Origin: Halopseudomonas formosensis
Lineage (GTDB): Bacteria; Pseudomonadota; Gammaproteobacteria; Pseudomonadales; Pseudomonadaceae
DNA: 64,000 nucleotides
Direction of reading: 5' to 3'
Assembly (NCBI RefSeq): GCF_900115905.1
Contig: NZ_FOYD01000009.1
Span: 1-64,000, forward strand
Positions 44,950-56,098 of this stretch are shown here, piece by piece. A program made the position numbers and the translations under genes. The notes beneath the pieces were generated by a model. The model worked only from the letters and a program-made list of their open reading frames with translations. It was not told where the DNA came from and ran no database searches. Within the stretch, counting starts at the first letter, position 1. The number at the start of each line of letters is the position of its first letter.

Positions 44950-45498
44950 TCATGGCAGCAGCCCCTTGACGTTGACCGGTTCGGCCTCGTTCTGCGCGGC
45001 GCCCTTGGGCTTGCCGGCAATGGCCAGACCGGAGACGCGGTAGAAGTTGTAATCGGGGTTCTTGCCGGTACCGGCAATCAGCAGGTCTTCCTTCTCGTAC
45101 ACCAGATCCTGGCGCTTGTACTCGGCCAGTTCGAAATCCGGGGTCAGCTGAATCGCGGTGGTCGGACAGGCCTCCTCGCACAGCCCGCAGAAGATGCAGC
45201 GCGAGAAGTTGATGCGGAAGAACTCCGGATACCAGCGCCCATCCTCGGTCTCGGCCTTCTGCAGCGAGATGCAGCCGACCGGACAGGCGGCGGCGCACAG
45301 GTTGCAGGCAACGCAGCGCTCCTCGCCATCAGGGTCGCGGGTCAGCACGATACGGCCACGGTAACGCGGCGGCAGGTAAACGGGCTCCTCCGGATACTGA
45401 AGGGTGTCCCGTTTGCGGAAGGCATGGCCGAAGATCATCACCAGACTGCGAAGCTGGGTATAGAAGCCATGTACTACATGAAGAATCGATTTGATCAT
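44950..45498 (-). CDS. nuoI: NADH-quinone oxidoreductase subunit I
   Basis: A 182-aa ferredoxin-like subunit that carries clusters N6a and N6b. Two full 4Fe-4S motifs are visible: [15 protein letters not shown] and [15 protein letters not shown]. It passes electrons from NuoG towards NuoB. It starts 10 bases after nuoH and ends 19 bases before nuoJ. Confidence 0.97.
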   Translation of the reverse strand: MIKSILHVVHGFYTQLRSLVMIFGHAFRKRDTLQYPEEPVYLPPRYRGRIVLTRDPDGEERCVACNLCAAACPVGCISLQKAETEDGRWYPEFFRINFSRCIFCGLCEEACPTTAIQLTPDFELAEYKRQDLVYEKEDLLIAGTGKNPDYNFYRVSGLAIAGKPKGAAQNEAEPVNVKGLLP

Positions 45499-45508
45499 GG
45501 CTGTCTCC

Positions 45509-46498
45509 TCAGGCCGCTGCCAGCACGATGGCGCCGGTTACCAGCAGGTTGATCAGGGTCAATGGCAGGCAGACCTTCCAGCCGAATGCCATCATCTGGT
45601 CGTAGCGCGGTCTCGGCAGGGAGGCGCGCAGCAGGATGAAGATCATGATGAAGAAACCGGTTTTCAGTGCAAACCACAGGAAGGGCAGTTGCGGCAGCAG
45701 GTCGAAGGGCCCGTGCCAGCCGCCGAAGAACAGCGTGGCCAGCAGTGCCGATACCAGCACTATGCCGATGTACTCGCCGACGAAGAACATGCCCCACTTC
45801 ATGCCCGCATACTCGACGTGGTAACCATCCGCCAGCTCCTGTTCGGCTTCGGGCTGATCGAAGGGGTGACGGTGGGTCACCGCGACGCCGGCCACGAAGA
45901 AGGTCAGGAAGCCGAAGATCTGCGGAATGATGAACCACAGGTTGTCGGCCTGATAGGCCACGATATCCCGCAGGTTGAACGAACCCGCCTGGGCTACCAC
46001 GCCCATCAGTGACAGACCCAGGAACACTTCATAGGAGAGCGTCTGGGCCGCGGCACGCAGGCCGCCGAGCAGGGCGAACTTGTTGTTGCTGGCCCAGCCG
46101 GCGAAGAGCACCGCATAAACGGTCAGCCCGGCCATGGCGAAAAAGAACAGCAGGCCGATGTTCAGATCCGCCACACCCCAGGTAGGGGTGATCGGCACGA
46201 CGATGAAGGCCACCAGCAGCGAGCTCATCGCCACCACCGGCGCCAGGGTGAAGATCAGCTTGTCGGCGAAGGGCGGCGTCCAGTCCTCCTTGAAGAACAT
46301 CTTCAGCATGTCCGCAACGATCTGGAGCATGCCGAAGGGGCCTACCCGGTTGGGGCCGTAACGGTCCTGCCAGACGGCCAGCAGGCGGCGCTCGACGAAG
46401 CTGAGCAGGGCGCCGGCAATGACCACCGCCAGCAGGATGACAATGGCCTTGATCACGGCGATGAGGATCGCCATTACCTCGGGCGTGAACCAGCTCAT
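45509..46498 (-). CDS. nuoH: NADH-quinone oxidoreductase subunit H
   Basis: A 329-aa membrane subunit with eight helices that joins the quinone site to the proton pumps. [21 protein letters not shown] is the conserved first part (parts), [22 protein letters not shown] (parts) the quinone-site loop, and [14 protein letters not shown] the C-terminal one. The start overlaps the nuoG stop by 4 bases. Confidence 0.97.
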   Translation of the reverse strand: MSWFTPEVMAILIAVIKAIVILLAVVIAGALLSFVERRLLAVWQDRYGPNRVGPFGMLQIVADMLKMFFKEDWTPPFADKLIFTLAPVVAMSSLLVAFIVVPITPTWGVADLNIGLLFFFAMAGLTVYAVLFAGWASNNKFALLGGLRAAAQTLSYEVFLGLSLMGVVAQAGSFNLRDIVAYQADNLWFIIPQIFGFLTFFVAGVAVTHRHPFDQPEAEQELADGYHVEYAGMKWGMFFVGEYIGIVLVSALLATLFFGGWHGPFDLLPQLPFLWFALKTGFFIMIFILLRASLPRPRYDQMMAFGWKVCLPLTLINLLVTGAIVLAAA

Positions 46499-49224
46499 CG
46501 GGTGGCCTCCTTGATTCCGGTCGCAACGCTGGCTGCGGTCAACGGCGGGATGCCCGGCAGACCGACGGGCAGACCTATCACGCCCAGCGGCAGTTCGCTG
46601 CTGATGCGAGCCGGCAGCTGCAGCTGCCGGTCGCCCAGGCTGAGCGCGAGCATCGCACCATCAGTTACACCCAGACGCTGGGCCTCGGCTTCAGCCAGGG
46701 CCACATAGGGCTGGGGCATGCGTTGCTGGATGGGCTCGGCGCGGGCGCTGTTTTCCTCACTGCCGAACAGGTGGTACAGCGGTACCACCTGCCAGGTCCC
46801 GGCGGCCGGCGCAAAAGCCGCCGGCGGCTGGGCCCAATCGACATCCATGCGGGCGCCGTCAAGCAGACGCACACCCGGATCACCCGCACGCAGATGACCA
46901 CCTACCTCATCCTGGAACTTGTTCCAGGCCTGGGGCGAGTTCCAGCCCGGAGACCAGGCAAAGGGAATCTGCTGCCGGTCCTGCCCGGCGCCGGAATAGC
47001 CTTCCATGGAGAAGGCGAAGGGGCTGTCAGGATCCTGGGGTTGGCGTGGCTCATGCACGCTGATGTTGGCACGCATGGCGGTGCGACCACTGTAGCGGTG
47101 TGGGGCACGGGCCAGCTTCTGACCCTTGATGCGGAAGCTGGCGTCCGGCGCCGCTTCGGTAATGCCCGCCAAGCGCGGATGTACAGCGGCACAGGCCGCG
47201 GTTACCTGGTCGAGACTGGTCCAGTCGACCGGCTTGCCGAGCAGAGTGTGGCGCAGTGCATGCAGCCAGCGCCAACCCTCGCGGATCAGTACATCCGGAT
47301 TGTAGTAACCGGGCTCGAATACCTGGAAAAAGCGCTGGGCGCGGCCTTCCAGACTCACCAGGGTGCCGTCGCCTTCGGCAAAGCTGGAGGCCGGCAACAG
47401 CAGGTGGGCCTTGTCCGCAGTGGGCGTCTGCTGATGGTCGACCACTATCACCACCTTGGCGGCGGCCAGCGCGGCGTCGACCAGCTGGCTGTCGGCACGG
47501 CGATACAGATCATTTTCCAGTATTACCAGAGCGTCGTAGCGACCTTCGACCACAGCATCCAGGGCCGCTTCCACCGAACGGTCGCCCGGTTCGTCGGCAA
47601 GCATGATGGAAAGGCCCATGCTGTTGGCTTCAGGCACCACCATGCTGATGGAAGCATCCTTGCCACGGTTCTTCAGCGCCTGGGCAATGTTGGCCGCGGC
47701 ATCGATCAGTGAACGACTGCCCAGGGAAGCACCGGACACCAACAGCGGGCGTCGGGCCGCCAGCAGGGCCTCGGCGATACGTCCGGCCAGCTCGCGGGCA
47801 TCCGCTTCCAGCCCATCGACCGCCGGCGCGCTGGGGTCGATGGCGTGGGCAACGGCAAAGCCGAGGCGGGCCAGGTCGGCCGGCGCGGCGCGCACTGCCT
47901 CGGCGGCGATATCGTCAAGACGGGTGCTGTCGACACTGGCGATGAACACGGGATTCAGGGCGCCCTGGGCGATATTCTGCACCGCTGCCTGGTGCCAGCT
48001 CTGGATACCGGCGGCTTCGGCGATCTCGGTGGCCTTGCCCCTGGCACTCTGGCGCAGGGCAAGGGCGATCCGCGCCGCGGTCTGGGTCAGATCTTCACCG
48101 AGCACGAAGACCGCATCATGGTTCTCGATATCGCGAATGGACGCGGTGGGCAGGGGGCCATGCTGGATCAGCTCGCGGATGGCGTTGACGTTGGCCAGCT
48201 CTTCCCGGGCCATACCGGAATAGAAGTCCTCGGCGCCGACCAGTTCGCGCAGGGCAAAGTTGCTTTCCAGACTGGCGCGGGGCGAGCCGATCCCCAGAAT
48301 ACGCTGACGGTTCAGCAGACCAGCAGCCTGATCCAGGGCAGCATCGATGCCCATGCTCAGTCGGGAGCGCTGCAGCAGCGGGCGCTGCGGCCGGTCCTTG
48401 CGGTTGACGTAGCCGTAGCCGAAACGACCCCGGTCGCACAGAAAATAATGGTTTACCGAGCCGTTGAAGCGGTTCTCGATACGGCGGATCTCGCCGTATC
48501 GCTCGCCGGGACTGATATTGCATCCGGCAGAGCAGCCATGGCAGATGCTCGGTGCGAACTGCATGTCCCACTTGCGGTTGTATCGCTCGGAATGGGTCTT
48601 GTCGGTGAATACCCCGGTGGGGCAGACCTCGGTCAGGTTGCCGGAGAACTCGCTTTCCAGCACGCCATCCTCGACGCGGCCGAAATACACCTCGTCATGG
48701 GCGCCGAACACGCCGAGATCGGTGCCGCCGGCATAGTCCTTGTAGTAGCGGACGCAGCGGTAGCAGGCAATGCAGCGATTCATCTCGTGGGCAATGAAAG
48801 GGCCCAGATCCTGGTTGACGTGGGTCCGCTTGCTGAAGCGGTAGCGCCGCTGGTTGTGCCCGGTCATTACCGTCATGTCCTGCAGGTGGCAGTGTCCGCC
48901 TTCCTCGCACACTGGACAGTCATGGGGGTGGTTGATCATCAGCCATTCGATGACGCTGGCCCGGAATGCCTTGGCCTCCTCGTCATCGATGGAAATCCAG
49001 CTGTTGTCGGTGGCCGGCGTCATGCAGGACATGACCAGGCGCCCGCGGGTGTCGTTCTCGTCCGAATACTGCTTGACCGCACACTGGCGGCAGGCGCCCA
49101 CGCTCCCCAGCGCAGGGTGCCAGCAGAAGTAGGGAACATCGAGGCCGAGGGACAGACAGGCCTGCAGCAGGTTGTCCGCCCCATCGACTTCGTATTGCTT
49201 ACCGTCTACATGGATAGTGGCCAT
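46495..49224 (-). CDS. nuoG: NADH-quinone oxidoreductase subunit G
   Basis: A 909-aa peripheral-arm subunit. The N-terminal 2Fe-2S ferredoxin domain ([15 protein letters not shown]), the Cys/His N5 segment ([15 protein letters not shown]), a 4Fe-4S motif ([16 protein letters not shown]) and the N7-type motif [13 protein letters not shown] are present, followed by a molybdopterin-like domain without cofactor. The CHGCSAGC cluster motif is retained, as in E. coli-type NuoG. It is separated from nuoF by a 126-base gap, the longest in the operon. Confidence 0.96.
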   Translation of the reverse strand: MATIHVDGKQYEVDGADNLLQACLSLGLDVPYFCWHPALGSVGACRQCAVKQYSDENDTRGRLVMSCMTPATDNSWISIDDEEAKAFRASVIEWLMINHPHDCPVCEEGGHCHLQDMTVMTGHNQRRYRFSKRTHVNQDLGPFIAHEMNRCIACYRCVRYYKDYAGGTDLGVFGAHDEVYFGRVEDGVLESEFSGNLTEVCPTGVFTDKTHSERYNRKWDMQFAPSICHGCSAGCNISPGERYGEIRRIENRFNGSVNHYFLCDRGRFGYGYVNRKDRPQRPLLQRSRLSMGIDAALDQAAGLLNRQRILGIGSPRASLESNFALRELVGAEDFYSGMAREELANVNAIRELIQHGPLPTASIRDIENHDAVFVLGEDLTQTAARIALALRQSARGKATEIAEAAGIQSWHQAAVQNIAQGALNPVFIASVDSTRLDDIAAEAVRAAPADLARLGFAVAHAIDPSAPAVDGLEADARELAGRIAEALLAARRPLLVSGASLGSRSLIDAAANIAQALKNRGKDASISMVVPEANSMGLSIMLADEPGDRSVEAALDAVVEGRYDALVILENDLYRRADSQLVDAALAAAKVVIVVDHQQTPTADKAHLLLPASSFAEGDGTLVSLEGRAQRFFQVFEPGYYNPDVLIREGWRWLHALRHTLLGKPVDWTSLDQVTAACAAVHPRLAGITEAAPDASFRIKGQKLARAPHRYSGRTAMRANISVHEPRQPQDPDSPFAFSMEGYSGAGQDRQQIPFAWSPGWNSPQAWNKFQDEVGGHLRAGDPGVRLLDGARMDVDWAQPPAAFAPAAGTWQVVPLYHLFGSEENSARAEPIQQRMPQPYVALAEAEAQRLGVTDGAMLALSLGDRQLQLPARISSELPLGVIGLPVGLPGIPPLTAASVATGIKEATR

Positions 49225-49350
49225 GGTTGTACTTTCTTCTTACCCGGTTTACGGGTTCTGATAATGGAATCCTCGGAGAGTCGCTTGGACTCCCGTCTCG
49301 TCCGGCGGGGGAAATGCCGAGGCAACATCCCCACAGGACTCTCAATGCTG
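49225..49350 (-). promoter_or_regulatory. Structured 126-base gap upstream of nuoG
   Basis: All other gaps in the nuo operon are below 60 bases. Here the minus strand holds GAGTC/GACTC inverted repeats (GGAGTC CAAGC GACTC) and GAGAGTCC with GGACTCTC pairing options. No promoter box is clear. It may be a leader that tunes nuoG translation, or simple spacer. Confidence 0.4.
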
Positions 49351-50703
49351 TCAGGCCTGGACGAACTCAGCTTTCGGGCGTCCTCTGCCCGCTGCCGGAT
49401 CTATCCCCGCCTCGAACTCCTCACGGAAGTACTTGATCGCACTGCCCAGCGGTTCCACCGCACCGGGGGCGTGGGCGCAGAAGGTCTTGCCCGGCCCGAG
49501 AAACTCCACCAGGCGCGCCAGGATCTCCAGGTCCTCGGCACTGCCCCGGCCACCCTCCAGGGCGCGAAGAGTCTTCACGCTCCAGGGCAATCCATCCCGG
49601 CAGGGAGTACACCAGCCGCAGGATTCCCGAGCGAAGAATTCTTCCATGTTGCGCAGCAGCGAGACCATGTTCACCGTGTGGTCAACGGCCAGCGCAAGGC
49701 CGGTGCCCATCCGCGTACCGACCTTGGCGATGCCGCCCGAATACATCGAGGCCTCCAGGTGCTCCGGCAGCAGAAAGCCAGTGCCTGCACCGCCAGGCTG
49801 CCAGCACTTGAGGGCGTAACCGTCGCGCATGCCGCCGGCGTAGTCCTCGAACAGCTCCCGGGCGCTGATGCCCAGGGGCAGTTCCCAGATGCCGGGGTTC
49901 TTCACCTTGCCGGAGAAGCCCATCAGCTTGGTGCCATGGTCGCCACTGTCCGGGCGGGCCAGGGAGGTGTACCACTCCACACCATTGCCGACGATGGCCG
50001 GCACGTTGCACAGGGTTTCCACATTGTTGACGCAGGTCGGCTTGCCCCAGACCCCGACGCTGGCGGGGAAGGGCGGTTTGGCCCGAGGATTGGCTCTTCT
50101 GCCTTCAAGCGAGTTGATCAGGGCGGTTTCCTCGCCGCAGATATAACGGCCGGCGCCGGTGTGCACAAACAGCTCGAAGTCGAAGCCGGAGCCGAGAATG
50201 TTCCCGCCCAGCAGGCCGGCGGCCCTGGCTTCGGCAATGGCACGATTCAGATTGCGCGCCGCATCGACATATTCGCCGCGCAGGAAGATATAGCCCCGAT
50301 AGGCCTTGAGCGCCCGCGCCGAGATGAGCATGCCCTCGATCAGCAGGTGGGGCAGCTGCTCCATGAGCAGGCGGTCCTTCCAGGTATTGGGCTCCATCTC
50401 GTCGGCATTGCACAGCAGGTAGCGGATGTTCTGGGATTCGTCCGCCGGCATCAGGCTCCACTTGACCCCGGTCGGGAAGCCGGCGCCACCCCGACCCTTG
50501 AGTCCGGAATCCTTAACGGTGCTGACGATATCCGCCGCGGCCATGTCCAGCAGCGCCTTGCGTGCTGCGGCATAACCGTTCTTCTGCTGATATTCCTCCA
50601 GCCAGACCGGTTGTCCGTCATCGCGCAGGCGCCAGGTCATGGGGTGGGTTTCTTCGGACCGGGCGCTGCGGTTGGCCGGGCCGAAAGAGGAAAGGGTTCT
50701 CAT
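49351..50703 (-). CDS. nuoF: NADH-quinone oxidoreductase subunit F
   Basis: A 450-aa subunit that binds NADH and FMN. The FMN-binding [17 protein letters not shown]-binding [16 protein letters not shown] and N3 4Fe-4S motif [12 protein letters not shown] are all present. The start [15 protein letters not shown] overlaps the nuoE stop by 4 bases and follows the Pseudomonas-type N-terminal extension seen in NuoF. Confidence 0.97.
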   Translation of the reverse strand: MRTLSSFGPANRSARSEETHPMTWRLRDDGQPVWLEEYQQKNGYAAARKALLDMAAADIVSTVKDSGLKGRGGAGFPTGVKWSLMPADESQNIRYLLCNADEMEPNTWKDRLLMEQLPHLLIEGMLISARALKAYRGYIFLRGEYVDAARNLNRAIAEARAAGLLGGNILGSGFDFELFVHTGAGRYICGEETALINSLEGRRANPRAKPPFPASVGVWGKPTCVNNVETLCNVPAIVGNGVEWYTSLARPDSGDHGTKLMGFSGKVKNPGIWELPLGISARELFEDYAGGMRDGYALKCWQPGGAGTGFLLPEHLEASMYSGGIAKVGTRMGTGLALAVDHTVNMVSLLRNMEEFFARESCGWCTPCRDGLPWSVKTLRALEGGRGSAEDLEILARLVEFLGPGKTFCAHAPGAVEPLGSAIKYFREEFEAGIDPAAGRGRPKAEFVQA

Positions 50704-51194
50704 GGGTAGTCCTCCAGCAGCGCAGCCACGCTGTCTGCAGTCACGTTACCGAAGGTGTCGTCATCAATCATCAGTGCCGGCGCCTTGTCGCAGTTGCCCA
50801 GGCAGCACACCGGCAGCAGGGTGAAGCGGTTGTCGGCGGTGGTCTGCCCCGGCTCGATGCCCAGGGTGGTGCGGATACCGTCCAGAACCGACTCGTGACC
50901 GCCGATGAAGCAGGTCATGCTGTCGCAGACGCGGATGATGTGACGGCCAACCGGCTGGCGGAAGATCTGGCTGTAGAAGGTGGCGACACCCTCCACATCG
51001 CTGGCCGGAATACCGAGAATCTCGCCGATGGCATCGGCGGCGCCGTCAGGCACCCAGCCGCGAGCCTGCTGAACAATCTTCAGTGCCTCGATGGAGGCCG
51101 CCCGCGGGTCCTCGTAGTGGTGCATTTCCTCTTCGATGGCGGCGCGTTCGGCATCGCTGAGAACGAAACGATCAGTCTTGATAAGGTTGCTCAT
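50700..51194 (-). CDS. nuoE: NADH-quinone oxidoreductase subunit E
   Basis: A 164-aa thioredoxin-like subunit with the N1a 2Fe-2S cluster. The four ligands lie in RVCDSMTC and PVCCLGNC. It forms the NADH-oxidising tip with NuoF. It starts 2 bases after nuoCD and overlaps nuoF by 4 bases. Confidence 0.97.
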   Translation of the reverse strand: MSNLIKTDRFVLSDAERAAIEEEMHHYEDPRAASIEALKIVQQARGWVPDGAADAIGEILGIPASDVEGVATFYSQIFRQPVGRHIIRVCDSMTCFIGGHESVLDGIRTTLGIEPGQTTADNRFTLLPVCCLGNCDKAPALMIDDDTFGNVTADSVAALLEDYP

Positions 51195-51196
51195 GA

Positions 51197-52984
51197 TCAG
51201 CGGTCCACGTCAGCCATAACGAAGTCGATACTGCCCAGATAGGCGATCAGGTCCGACACCATGCTGCCGCGGATCACCGAGGGGATCTGCTGCAGGTGCG
51301 GGAAGCTCGGCGTCCGGATCCGGGTGCGGTAGCTCATGGTGCTGCCGTCGCTGGTCAGGTAGTAGCTGTTGATGCCCTTTGTCGCCTCGATCATCTGCAG
51401 GGACTCATTGGCCGGCATCACCGGGCCCCAGGAGACCTGGAGGAAGTGGGTGATCAGCGTTTCGATATGCTCGAGGGTGCGCTCCTTCGGTGGCGGCGTG
51501 GTCAGCGGATGATCCGCCTTGTACGGGCCTTCGGGCATGTTGTTCAGGCATTGTTCGATGATGCGCAGGCTTTCGCGCATCTCGCCCATCTTGACCATGC
51601 AGCGGTCGTAGGCATCGCCATTGGCCGCCAGCGGCACCTCGAACTCGAAGTTCTCGTAGCCGGAATAGGGGCGGGCCTTGCGCAGGTCGAAATCGCAGCC
51701 GGTAGCCCGCAGACCGGCGCCGGTCACACCCCAGTCCAGCGCTTCACGGGTGTTGTAGGCCGCCACGCCGCGGGTCCGGCCGATCAGGATGCTGTTCTTC
51801 AGCGCCGCCTTCTCGTATTCGTTCAGACGCTTGGGCATCCAGTCGAGGAACTCGCGAACCAGACGGTCCCAGCCACGGGGCAGGTCGTGGGCCACGCCGC
51901 CGATGCGGTACCAGGCCGGGTGCATGCGGAAGCCGGTGATGGCCTCGATCACCTTGTACGCCCGCTGCCGGTCGGTAAAGGTGAAGAACACCGGCGTCAT
52001 GGCGCCGACATCCTGGATGAAGGTACCCAGAAACAGCAGATGGTTCTGGATACGGAAGAACTCGGCCATCATGATGCGGATCACGTCGACCCGCTGCGGC
52101 ACCTTGATGCCGGCCAGCTTCTCGACGGCCAGCACATAGGGCAGGTTGTTCATCACCCCGCCGAGGTAGTCGACCCGGTCGGTATAGGGGATGTAGCTGT
52201 GCCAGCTCTGGCGCTCGCCCATCTTTTCCGCGCCGCGGTGGTGGTAGCCGATCTCCGGTACGCAGTCGACGATCTCCTCGCCATCGAGCTGCAGGATGAT
52301 GCGGAAGGCGCCGTGGGCCGATGGGTGGTTCGGGCCGAGGTTCAGAAACATGAAATCCTCATGCTCGCCGCCACGCTTCATGCCCCAGTCCTCCGGACGG
52401 AAACGCAGGGCTTCCTGCTCCAGGTCCTGCTTGGCCGCGCTCAGCGCATAGGGGTCGAATTCGGTGGCCCGCGCCGGATAATCCTTGCGCAGCGGGTGGC
52501 CCTGCCAGGTCGGTGGCATCAGCAGTCGCTTGAGTCGCGGGTGACCTTCGAACTCGATGCCGAACATGTCCCAGACTTCACGCTCGTACCAGTCGGCGTT
52601 CGGCCAGATGGAGGCGGCGGAGGGGACCCGCAGGTCATTCTCGCGGAGGCCGACCTTGATCATCACGTCACTGTTACGTTCCAGTGACATCAGGTGGTAG
52701 AAGACCGTGTAATCCACATCGGCGGGCAGGCCCTGCCGATGAGTGCGCAGTCGCTCGTCGACCCCGTGCAGGTCGTAGAGCATGACGTAGGGCTGTGGCA
52801 GCTGACGCAGGAAGCGCAGCACTGCCAGCAGCTGCTCGCGTGCGACCCAGATCACGGGCACGCCGGTCAGGGTGGGTTGGACGCTGATGGCATCGGCGCC
52901 GAATTGGGTGCCGAGCTCGGTAATGACCCTGTGGTCATTATCCTTGTAGGGAGGTATGTGCAATGCCTGATCTGCAGTCATCAT
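51197..52984 (-). CDS. nuoCD: NADH-quinone oxidoreductase fused subunits C/D
   Basis: A 595-aa fusion of the 30-kDa (residues about 1-190) and 49-kDa (about 205-595) subunits, typical of gammaproteobacteria. The NuoC part has [24 protein letters not shown] (parts). The NuoD part opens [15 protein letters not shown] and lines the quinone site ([28 protein letters not shown], parts). Two possible ATG codons (52984, 52981) start the frame; the difference is one residue. Confidence 0.97.
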   Translation of the reverse strand: MMTADQALHIPPYKDNDHRVITELGTQFGADAISVQPTLTGVPVIWVAREQLLAVLRFLRQLPQPYVMLYDLHGVDERLRTHRQGLPADVDYTVFYHLMSLERNSDVMIKVGLRENDLRVPSAASIWPNADWYEREVWDMFGIEFEGHPRLKRLLMPPTWQGHPLRKDYPARATEFDPYALSAAKQDLEQEALRFRPEDWGMKRGGEHEDFMFLNLGPNHPSAHGAFRIILQLDGEEIVDCVPEIGYHHRGAEKMGERQSWHSYIPYTDRVDYLGGVMNNLPYVLAVEKLAGIKVPQRVDVIRIMMAEFFRIQNHLLFLGTFIQDVGAMTPVFFTFTDRQRAYKVIEAITGFRMHPAWYRIGGVAHDLPRGWDRLVREFLDWMPKRLNEYEKAALKNSILIGRTRGVAAYNTREALDWGVTGAGLRATGCDFDLRKARPYSGYENFEFEVPLAANGDAYDRCMVKMGEMRESLRIIEQCLNNMPEGPYKADHPLTTPPPKERTLEHIETLITHFLQVSWGPVMPANESLQMIEATKGINSYYLTSDGSTMSYRTRIRTPSFPHLQQIPSVIRGSMVSDLIAYLGSIDFVMADVDR

Positions 52985-53041
52985 GAGTATCGCTATCGGT
53001 CAACGGTGGAATACGGCGGCGGTGCGGGTACAAAAGCCCGA

Positions 53042-53719
53042 TCACACGTCGTCGGGTGTACGCAGATTGGTGACCTGGATGCGCTGGTCACGCTTCTGCT
53101 CGCGTTGCGAAGGCATATCTGCCCGATAGATACCCTGATCTCCGACTACCCAGGACAGGGGGCGACGCTCCTTGCCGATGGACTCCTGCAGCAGCATCAG
53201 CCCCTGCAGGAAGGCTTCGGGACGGGGAGGGCAACCGGGGATGTACACGTCCACGGGCAGGAACTTGTCCACACCCTGAACGACGGAATAGATGTCATAC
53301 ATGCCGCCGGAGTTGGCGCAGGCGCCCATGGAAATGACCCACTTGGGTTCGAGCATCTGCTCGTAGAGACGCTGGATGACTGGAGCCATCTTGATGAAGC
53401 AGGTACCGGCGATGACCATGAAATCCGCCTGACGCGGAGACGCACGAATGACCTCCGCACCGAAGCGGGCAACGTCATGCGGTGCCGTAAAGGCCGTGGT
53501 CATTTCCACGTAGCAGCAGGAGAGACCGAAGTTGTATGGCCAGAGTGAATTTTTGCGTCCCCAATTCACCGCACCACTGATCACATCTTCGAGCTTGCCC
53601 ATGAAGATGTTGCGGTGAACCTGGTCTTTCAGCAGTTGTTCGTCGACACTCTCCCTGGTACCGATGGGATACTCGTCATTGACGGCATCCGGATCGATCC
53701 GAATAAGTTCATATTGCAT
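53042..53719 (-). CDS. nuoB: NADH-quinone oxidoreductase subunit B
   Basis: A 225-aa subunit with the terminal N2 4Fe-4S cluster next to the quinone site. The ligands lie in [23 protein letters not shown] and [11 protein letters not shown]. It follows nuoA by 10 bases and precedes nuoCD by 57 bases. Confidence 0.97.
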   Translation of the reverse strand: MQYELIRIDPDAVNDEYPIGTRESVDEQLLKDQVHRNIFMGKLEDVISGAVNWGRKNSLWPYNFGLSCCYVEMTTAFTAPHDVARFGAEVIRASPRQADFMVIAGTCFIKMAPVIQRLYEQMLEPKWVISMGACANSGGMYDIYSVVQGVDKFLPVDVYIPGCPPRPEAFLQGLMLLQESIGKERRPLSWVVGDQGIYRADMPSQREQKRDQRIQVTNLRTPDDV

Positions 53720-53729
53720 GTCAAGAGCC

Positions 53730-54143
53730 TCATTTTAGCTTCGCTTGCCTCCTGCGCCGGCCCGCCGGTGACCAATCAAGGGCACCGATGGATGCTTCAT
53801 AGACAAGACCCGCAACTAGAATTGAAATGAAAACGGAGGCTCCGATGAACCCTGCCCAGCCGCTCTCGCGCACCGAGACGGCCCATGCGAAGAGGAACAG
53901 GGCTTCAACATCGAAGATCACGAAGAGCATCGCGACCAGATAGAATTTGGCGGAGAAGCGCAACCGGGTGTCACCGGTCGAAACGATGCCCGATTCGAAG
54001 GGCTCGTTCTTGCTGCGCCCCCAGGCGCGGCTGCCCAGTATGCTGGACACCAGAAGCATGAAGGCGCAAAGACCCAGAACACCCAGCAGAAAGGCAGCCA
54101 GCGCCCAGTTATGGGGCAGTGTAGATACAGCAACATCAGGCAT
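53730..54143 (-). CDS. nuoA: NADH-quinone oxidoreductase subunit A
   Basis: A 137-aa three-helix membrane subunit. [41 protein letters not shown] is the conserved block, with FESG and FDVE motifs (quoted in part: [19 protein letters not shown]). It is the first gene of nuoA-N; its promoter must lie in 54144-54358, shared with the divergent hemerythrin gene. Confidence 0.96.
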   Translation of the reverse strand: MPDVAVSTLPHNWALAAFLLGVLGLCAFMLLVSSILGSRAWGRSKNEPFESGIVSTGDTRLRFSAKFYLVAMLFVIFDVEALFLFAWAVSVRESGWAGFIGASVFISILVAGLVYEASIGALDWSPAGRRRRQAKLK

Positions 54144-54358
54144 GCCGGCACTCCTTGGAGAAACGGCTTGTAAGTTTTATGTGCGGCGGCTCTGGAGCGG
54201 CCTGCGACCAATTGCCGTATTGTATGCCTGCCGGGCTGCTTATGAAAGGGGGCAGCAATCATGTGTCGGCTTTTCGACACTCCTCGAAAGCGTTTAGGCT
54301 GAACTAGCTGCAGCGAAGCGGGTCCGTATTCCAGATACAGCCAACCTGGAGGAGACGT

Positions 54359-54802
54359 ATGACCATCTTCGAGGCATTGCGAATCAGCCATGATCGGCAG
54401 CGCGAGTACATCGATGCGGTATTGCTTAGCAAGGGCAACACTGAAGAGCGCCGCAAGTGCTACCAGCGACTCAAAGACGAGCTGCTGGCCCACGAAACCG
54501 CCGAAGAGCGGCATTTCTATATTCCGCTCATGGCCCACGATAATGGTGTGGACCTGAGTCGGCACGCCATTGCCGAGCACCATGAAATGGACGAACTGCT
54601 GGAAAAGCTGGATGAGATCGAGATGTCCAGCTCGAGCTGGCTGACCACCGCCAGAGAACTCGGGGACAAGGTCCTGCACCACCTGGAAGAGGAAGAGCGA
54701 CGCTTCTTCCAGATGGCCGGCAAACTGCTCAGTGATGCACAGAAAACCGAGCTGGCCGGCCTGTACAACCGTGAATTCGAACAGTTACTGGACGCCGGCT
54801 GA
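54359..54802 (+). CDS. Hemerythrin domain-containing protein
   Basis: A 147-aa four-helix bundle protein. His and Glu ligands are spaced in the hemerythrin pattern: ISHDRQRE, LLAHETAEERHFYIPL, AEHHEMDELL and VLHHLEEEERRFF. It binds a diiron centre and may sense or buffer oxygen or iron. AGGAGACG lies just before the ATG. It is divergent from nuoA, which may reflect linked responses to respiration. Confidence 0.9.
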   Translation: MTIFEALRISHDRQREYIDAVLLSKGNTEERRKCYQRLKDELLAHETAEERHFYIPLMAHDNGVDLSRHAIAEHHEMDELLEKLDEIEMSSSSWLTTARELGDKVLHHLEEEERRFFQMAGKLLSDAQKTELAGLYNREFEQLLDAG

Positions 54803-54810
54803 GGCAGGGC

Positions 54811-55959
54811 TCAGATGGTACTGGGGTCTGTCGGTGAAAGCCTGTCGGCGGACCACAGTACGGTACGATTGCGGCCTGCAGCCTTGGCCCGATACAGGGC
54901 CTGATCGGCACATTCAAACAGCCTGTCTCCGGAAGTTGCATGCAGGGGACAGGCGGCAATACCCACGGAGAGCGTGGGGGCCAGATCCCGATTGTTGAAC
55001 CTCATTTTCAGCCCGGTAAAGGCCAGACGGATGGCGTCCGCCCGCTCTACCGCTGCTCCGATCGTCACTTCCGGCATCAGCACGACGAACTCCTCGCCGC
55101 CATAGCGGCAGATGATATCGCTGCTGCGACAGTGGCTGGTCAGTAGCCCCGCCAATCGGGCCAGCACCTGATCCCCGGCCTGATGGCCGAACTCGTCGTT
55201 GATGCGCTTGAAATGATCGATATCGATCAGCAGCAGGCAGAGATTGCTGTCGGCCTTGCGGTTCACCACATTGTCGAGCAGCTGAGCGTCCAGATGACGG
55301 CGATTGTAGAGCCCGGTGAGCGGATCGCGATGGGCCAGCTCACGGAGCTGGATCTGCAGCGCGTTGATCTCCTCCAGCTTGCGCTGTAATTGCCTCTGGT
55401 TGTTGCGCAGCTGTTCCTTGGCATCGCGCAGCGACAGGCTGCGCAAGTGGGCACTGTGACTGAACGCCAGCAGGTACAGGCTGAGGGCGACCATGCAGGC
55501 CAGCGTGACCTGTATGCTGCTGTCAGGGCGCAGTTCCACATCGGCGAGCAGCATGCCGACCAGAACACCCGTCAGGCTTGCAGCCATACAGCTGAGCAAC
55601 CCCGGCACGCCGCGGAACGCCACCAGATTGATATGCACGCTGACGAGCATGGCAAAGCTGATCCACAATGGAAACCCGAGCACTGCCACCCAGCAGCCAA
55701 AGAGTCCGGCATCCAGCAGCATGACGATGGTTTCCGCCCGAAGCATGAGGCTGGCACGCCGGGCCAGCTGATAGGCGATATGCGGATAGATCAGCAGCTG
55801 CATGACCAGCAGCACCCAGAGCAGGGGACCGGGCGGGTCATCGAGCCAGTGCAGGGCGATGACACCGAACAGCAGCATGAAGGAGAGACTGCGGTTTCGA
55901 TAGTTGAGCCGTACGACCCAGTGAACCTGGGTAGAACCTGATCTGGCCATCCCTGACAC
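54811..55959 (-). CDS. MASE2-type membrane diguanylate cyclase
   Basis: A 382-aa protein. The N-terminal part (about residues 20-175) has six hydrophobic helices of the MASE2 sensor type; a coiled coil (LRNNQRQLQRKLEEINALQIQL; parts) joins it to a GGDEF domain. The active site is RYGGEEF. The I-site RxxD is not evident (LPEVTIGAAVERAD lies after GGEEF), so product inhibition may be weak. It makes c-di-GMP, which the PilZ protein at 58189 could bind. Convergent with the hemerythrin gene. Confidence 0.92.
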   Translation of the reverse strand: MSGMARSGSTQVHWVVRLNYRNRSLSFMLLFGVIALHWLDDPPGPLLWVLLVMQLLIYPHIAYQLARRASLMLRAETIVMLLDAGLFGCWVAVLGFPLWISFAMLVSVHINLVAFRGVPGLLSCMAASLTGVLVGMLLADVELRPDSSIQVTLACMVALSLYLLAFSHSAHLRSLSLRDAKEQLRNNQRQLQRKLEEINALQIQLRELAHRDPLTGLYNRRHLDAQLLDNVVNRKADSNLCLLLIDIDHFKRINDEFGHQAGDQVLARLAGLLTSHCRSSDIICRYGGEEFVVLMPEVTIGAAVERADAIRLAFTGLKMRFNNRDLAPTLSVGIAACPLHATSGDRLFECADQALYRAKAAGRNRTVLWSADRLSPTDPSTI

Positions 55960-56098
55960 CCGTTCTTATATCCTTATCTGATGGAGGGGAATTCTATATC
56001 CGTCGGGCTGCTCAGCATAGTCTGCCGTACCGCCTTGTCTCAGCGGTCGCTCAAATAGGGTATGCTGGCCCCCTTGTATTCCGGAACGGACAGCGAGC

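Noticed and set aside
47845..50709. Plus-strand frame of 954 codons opposite nuoG and nuoF
   Set aside because: It spans two conserved genes on the other strand and has no family pattern.
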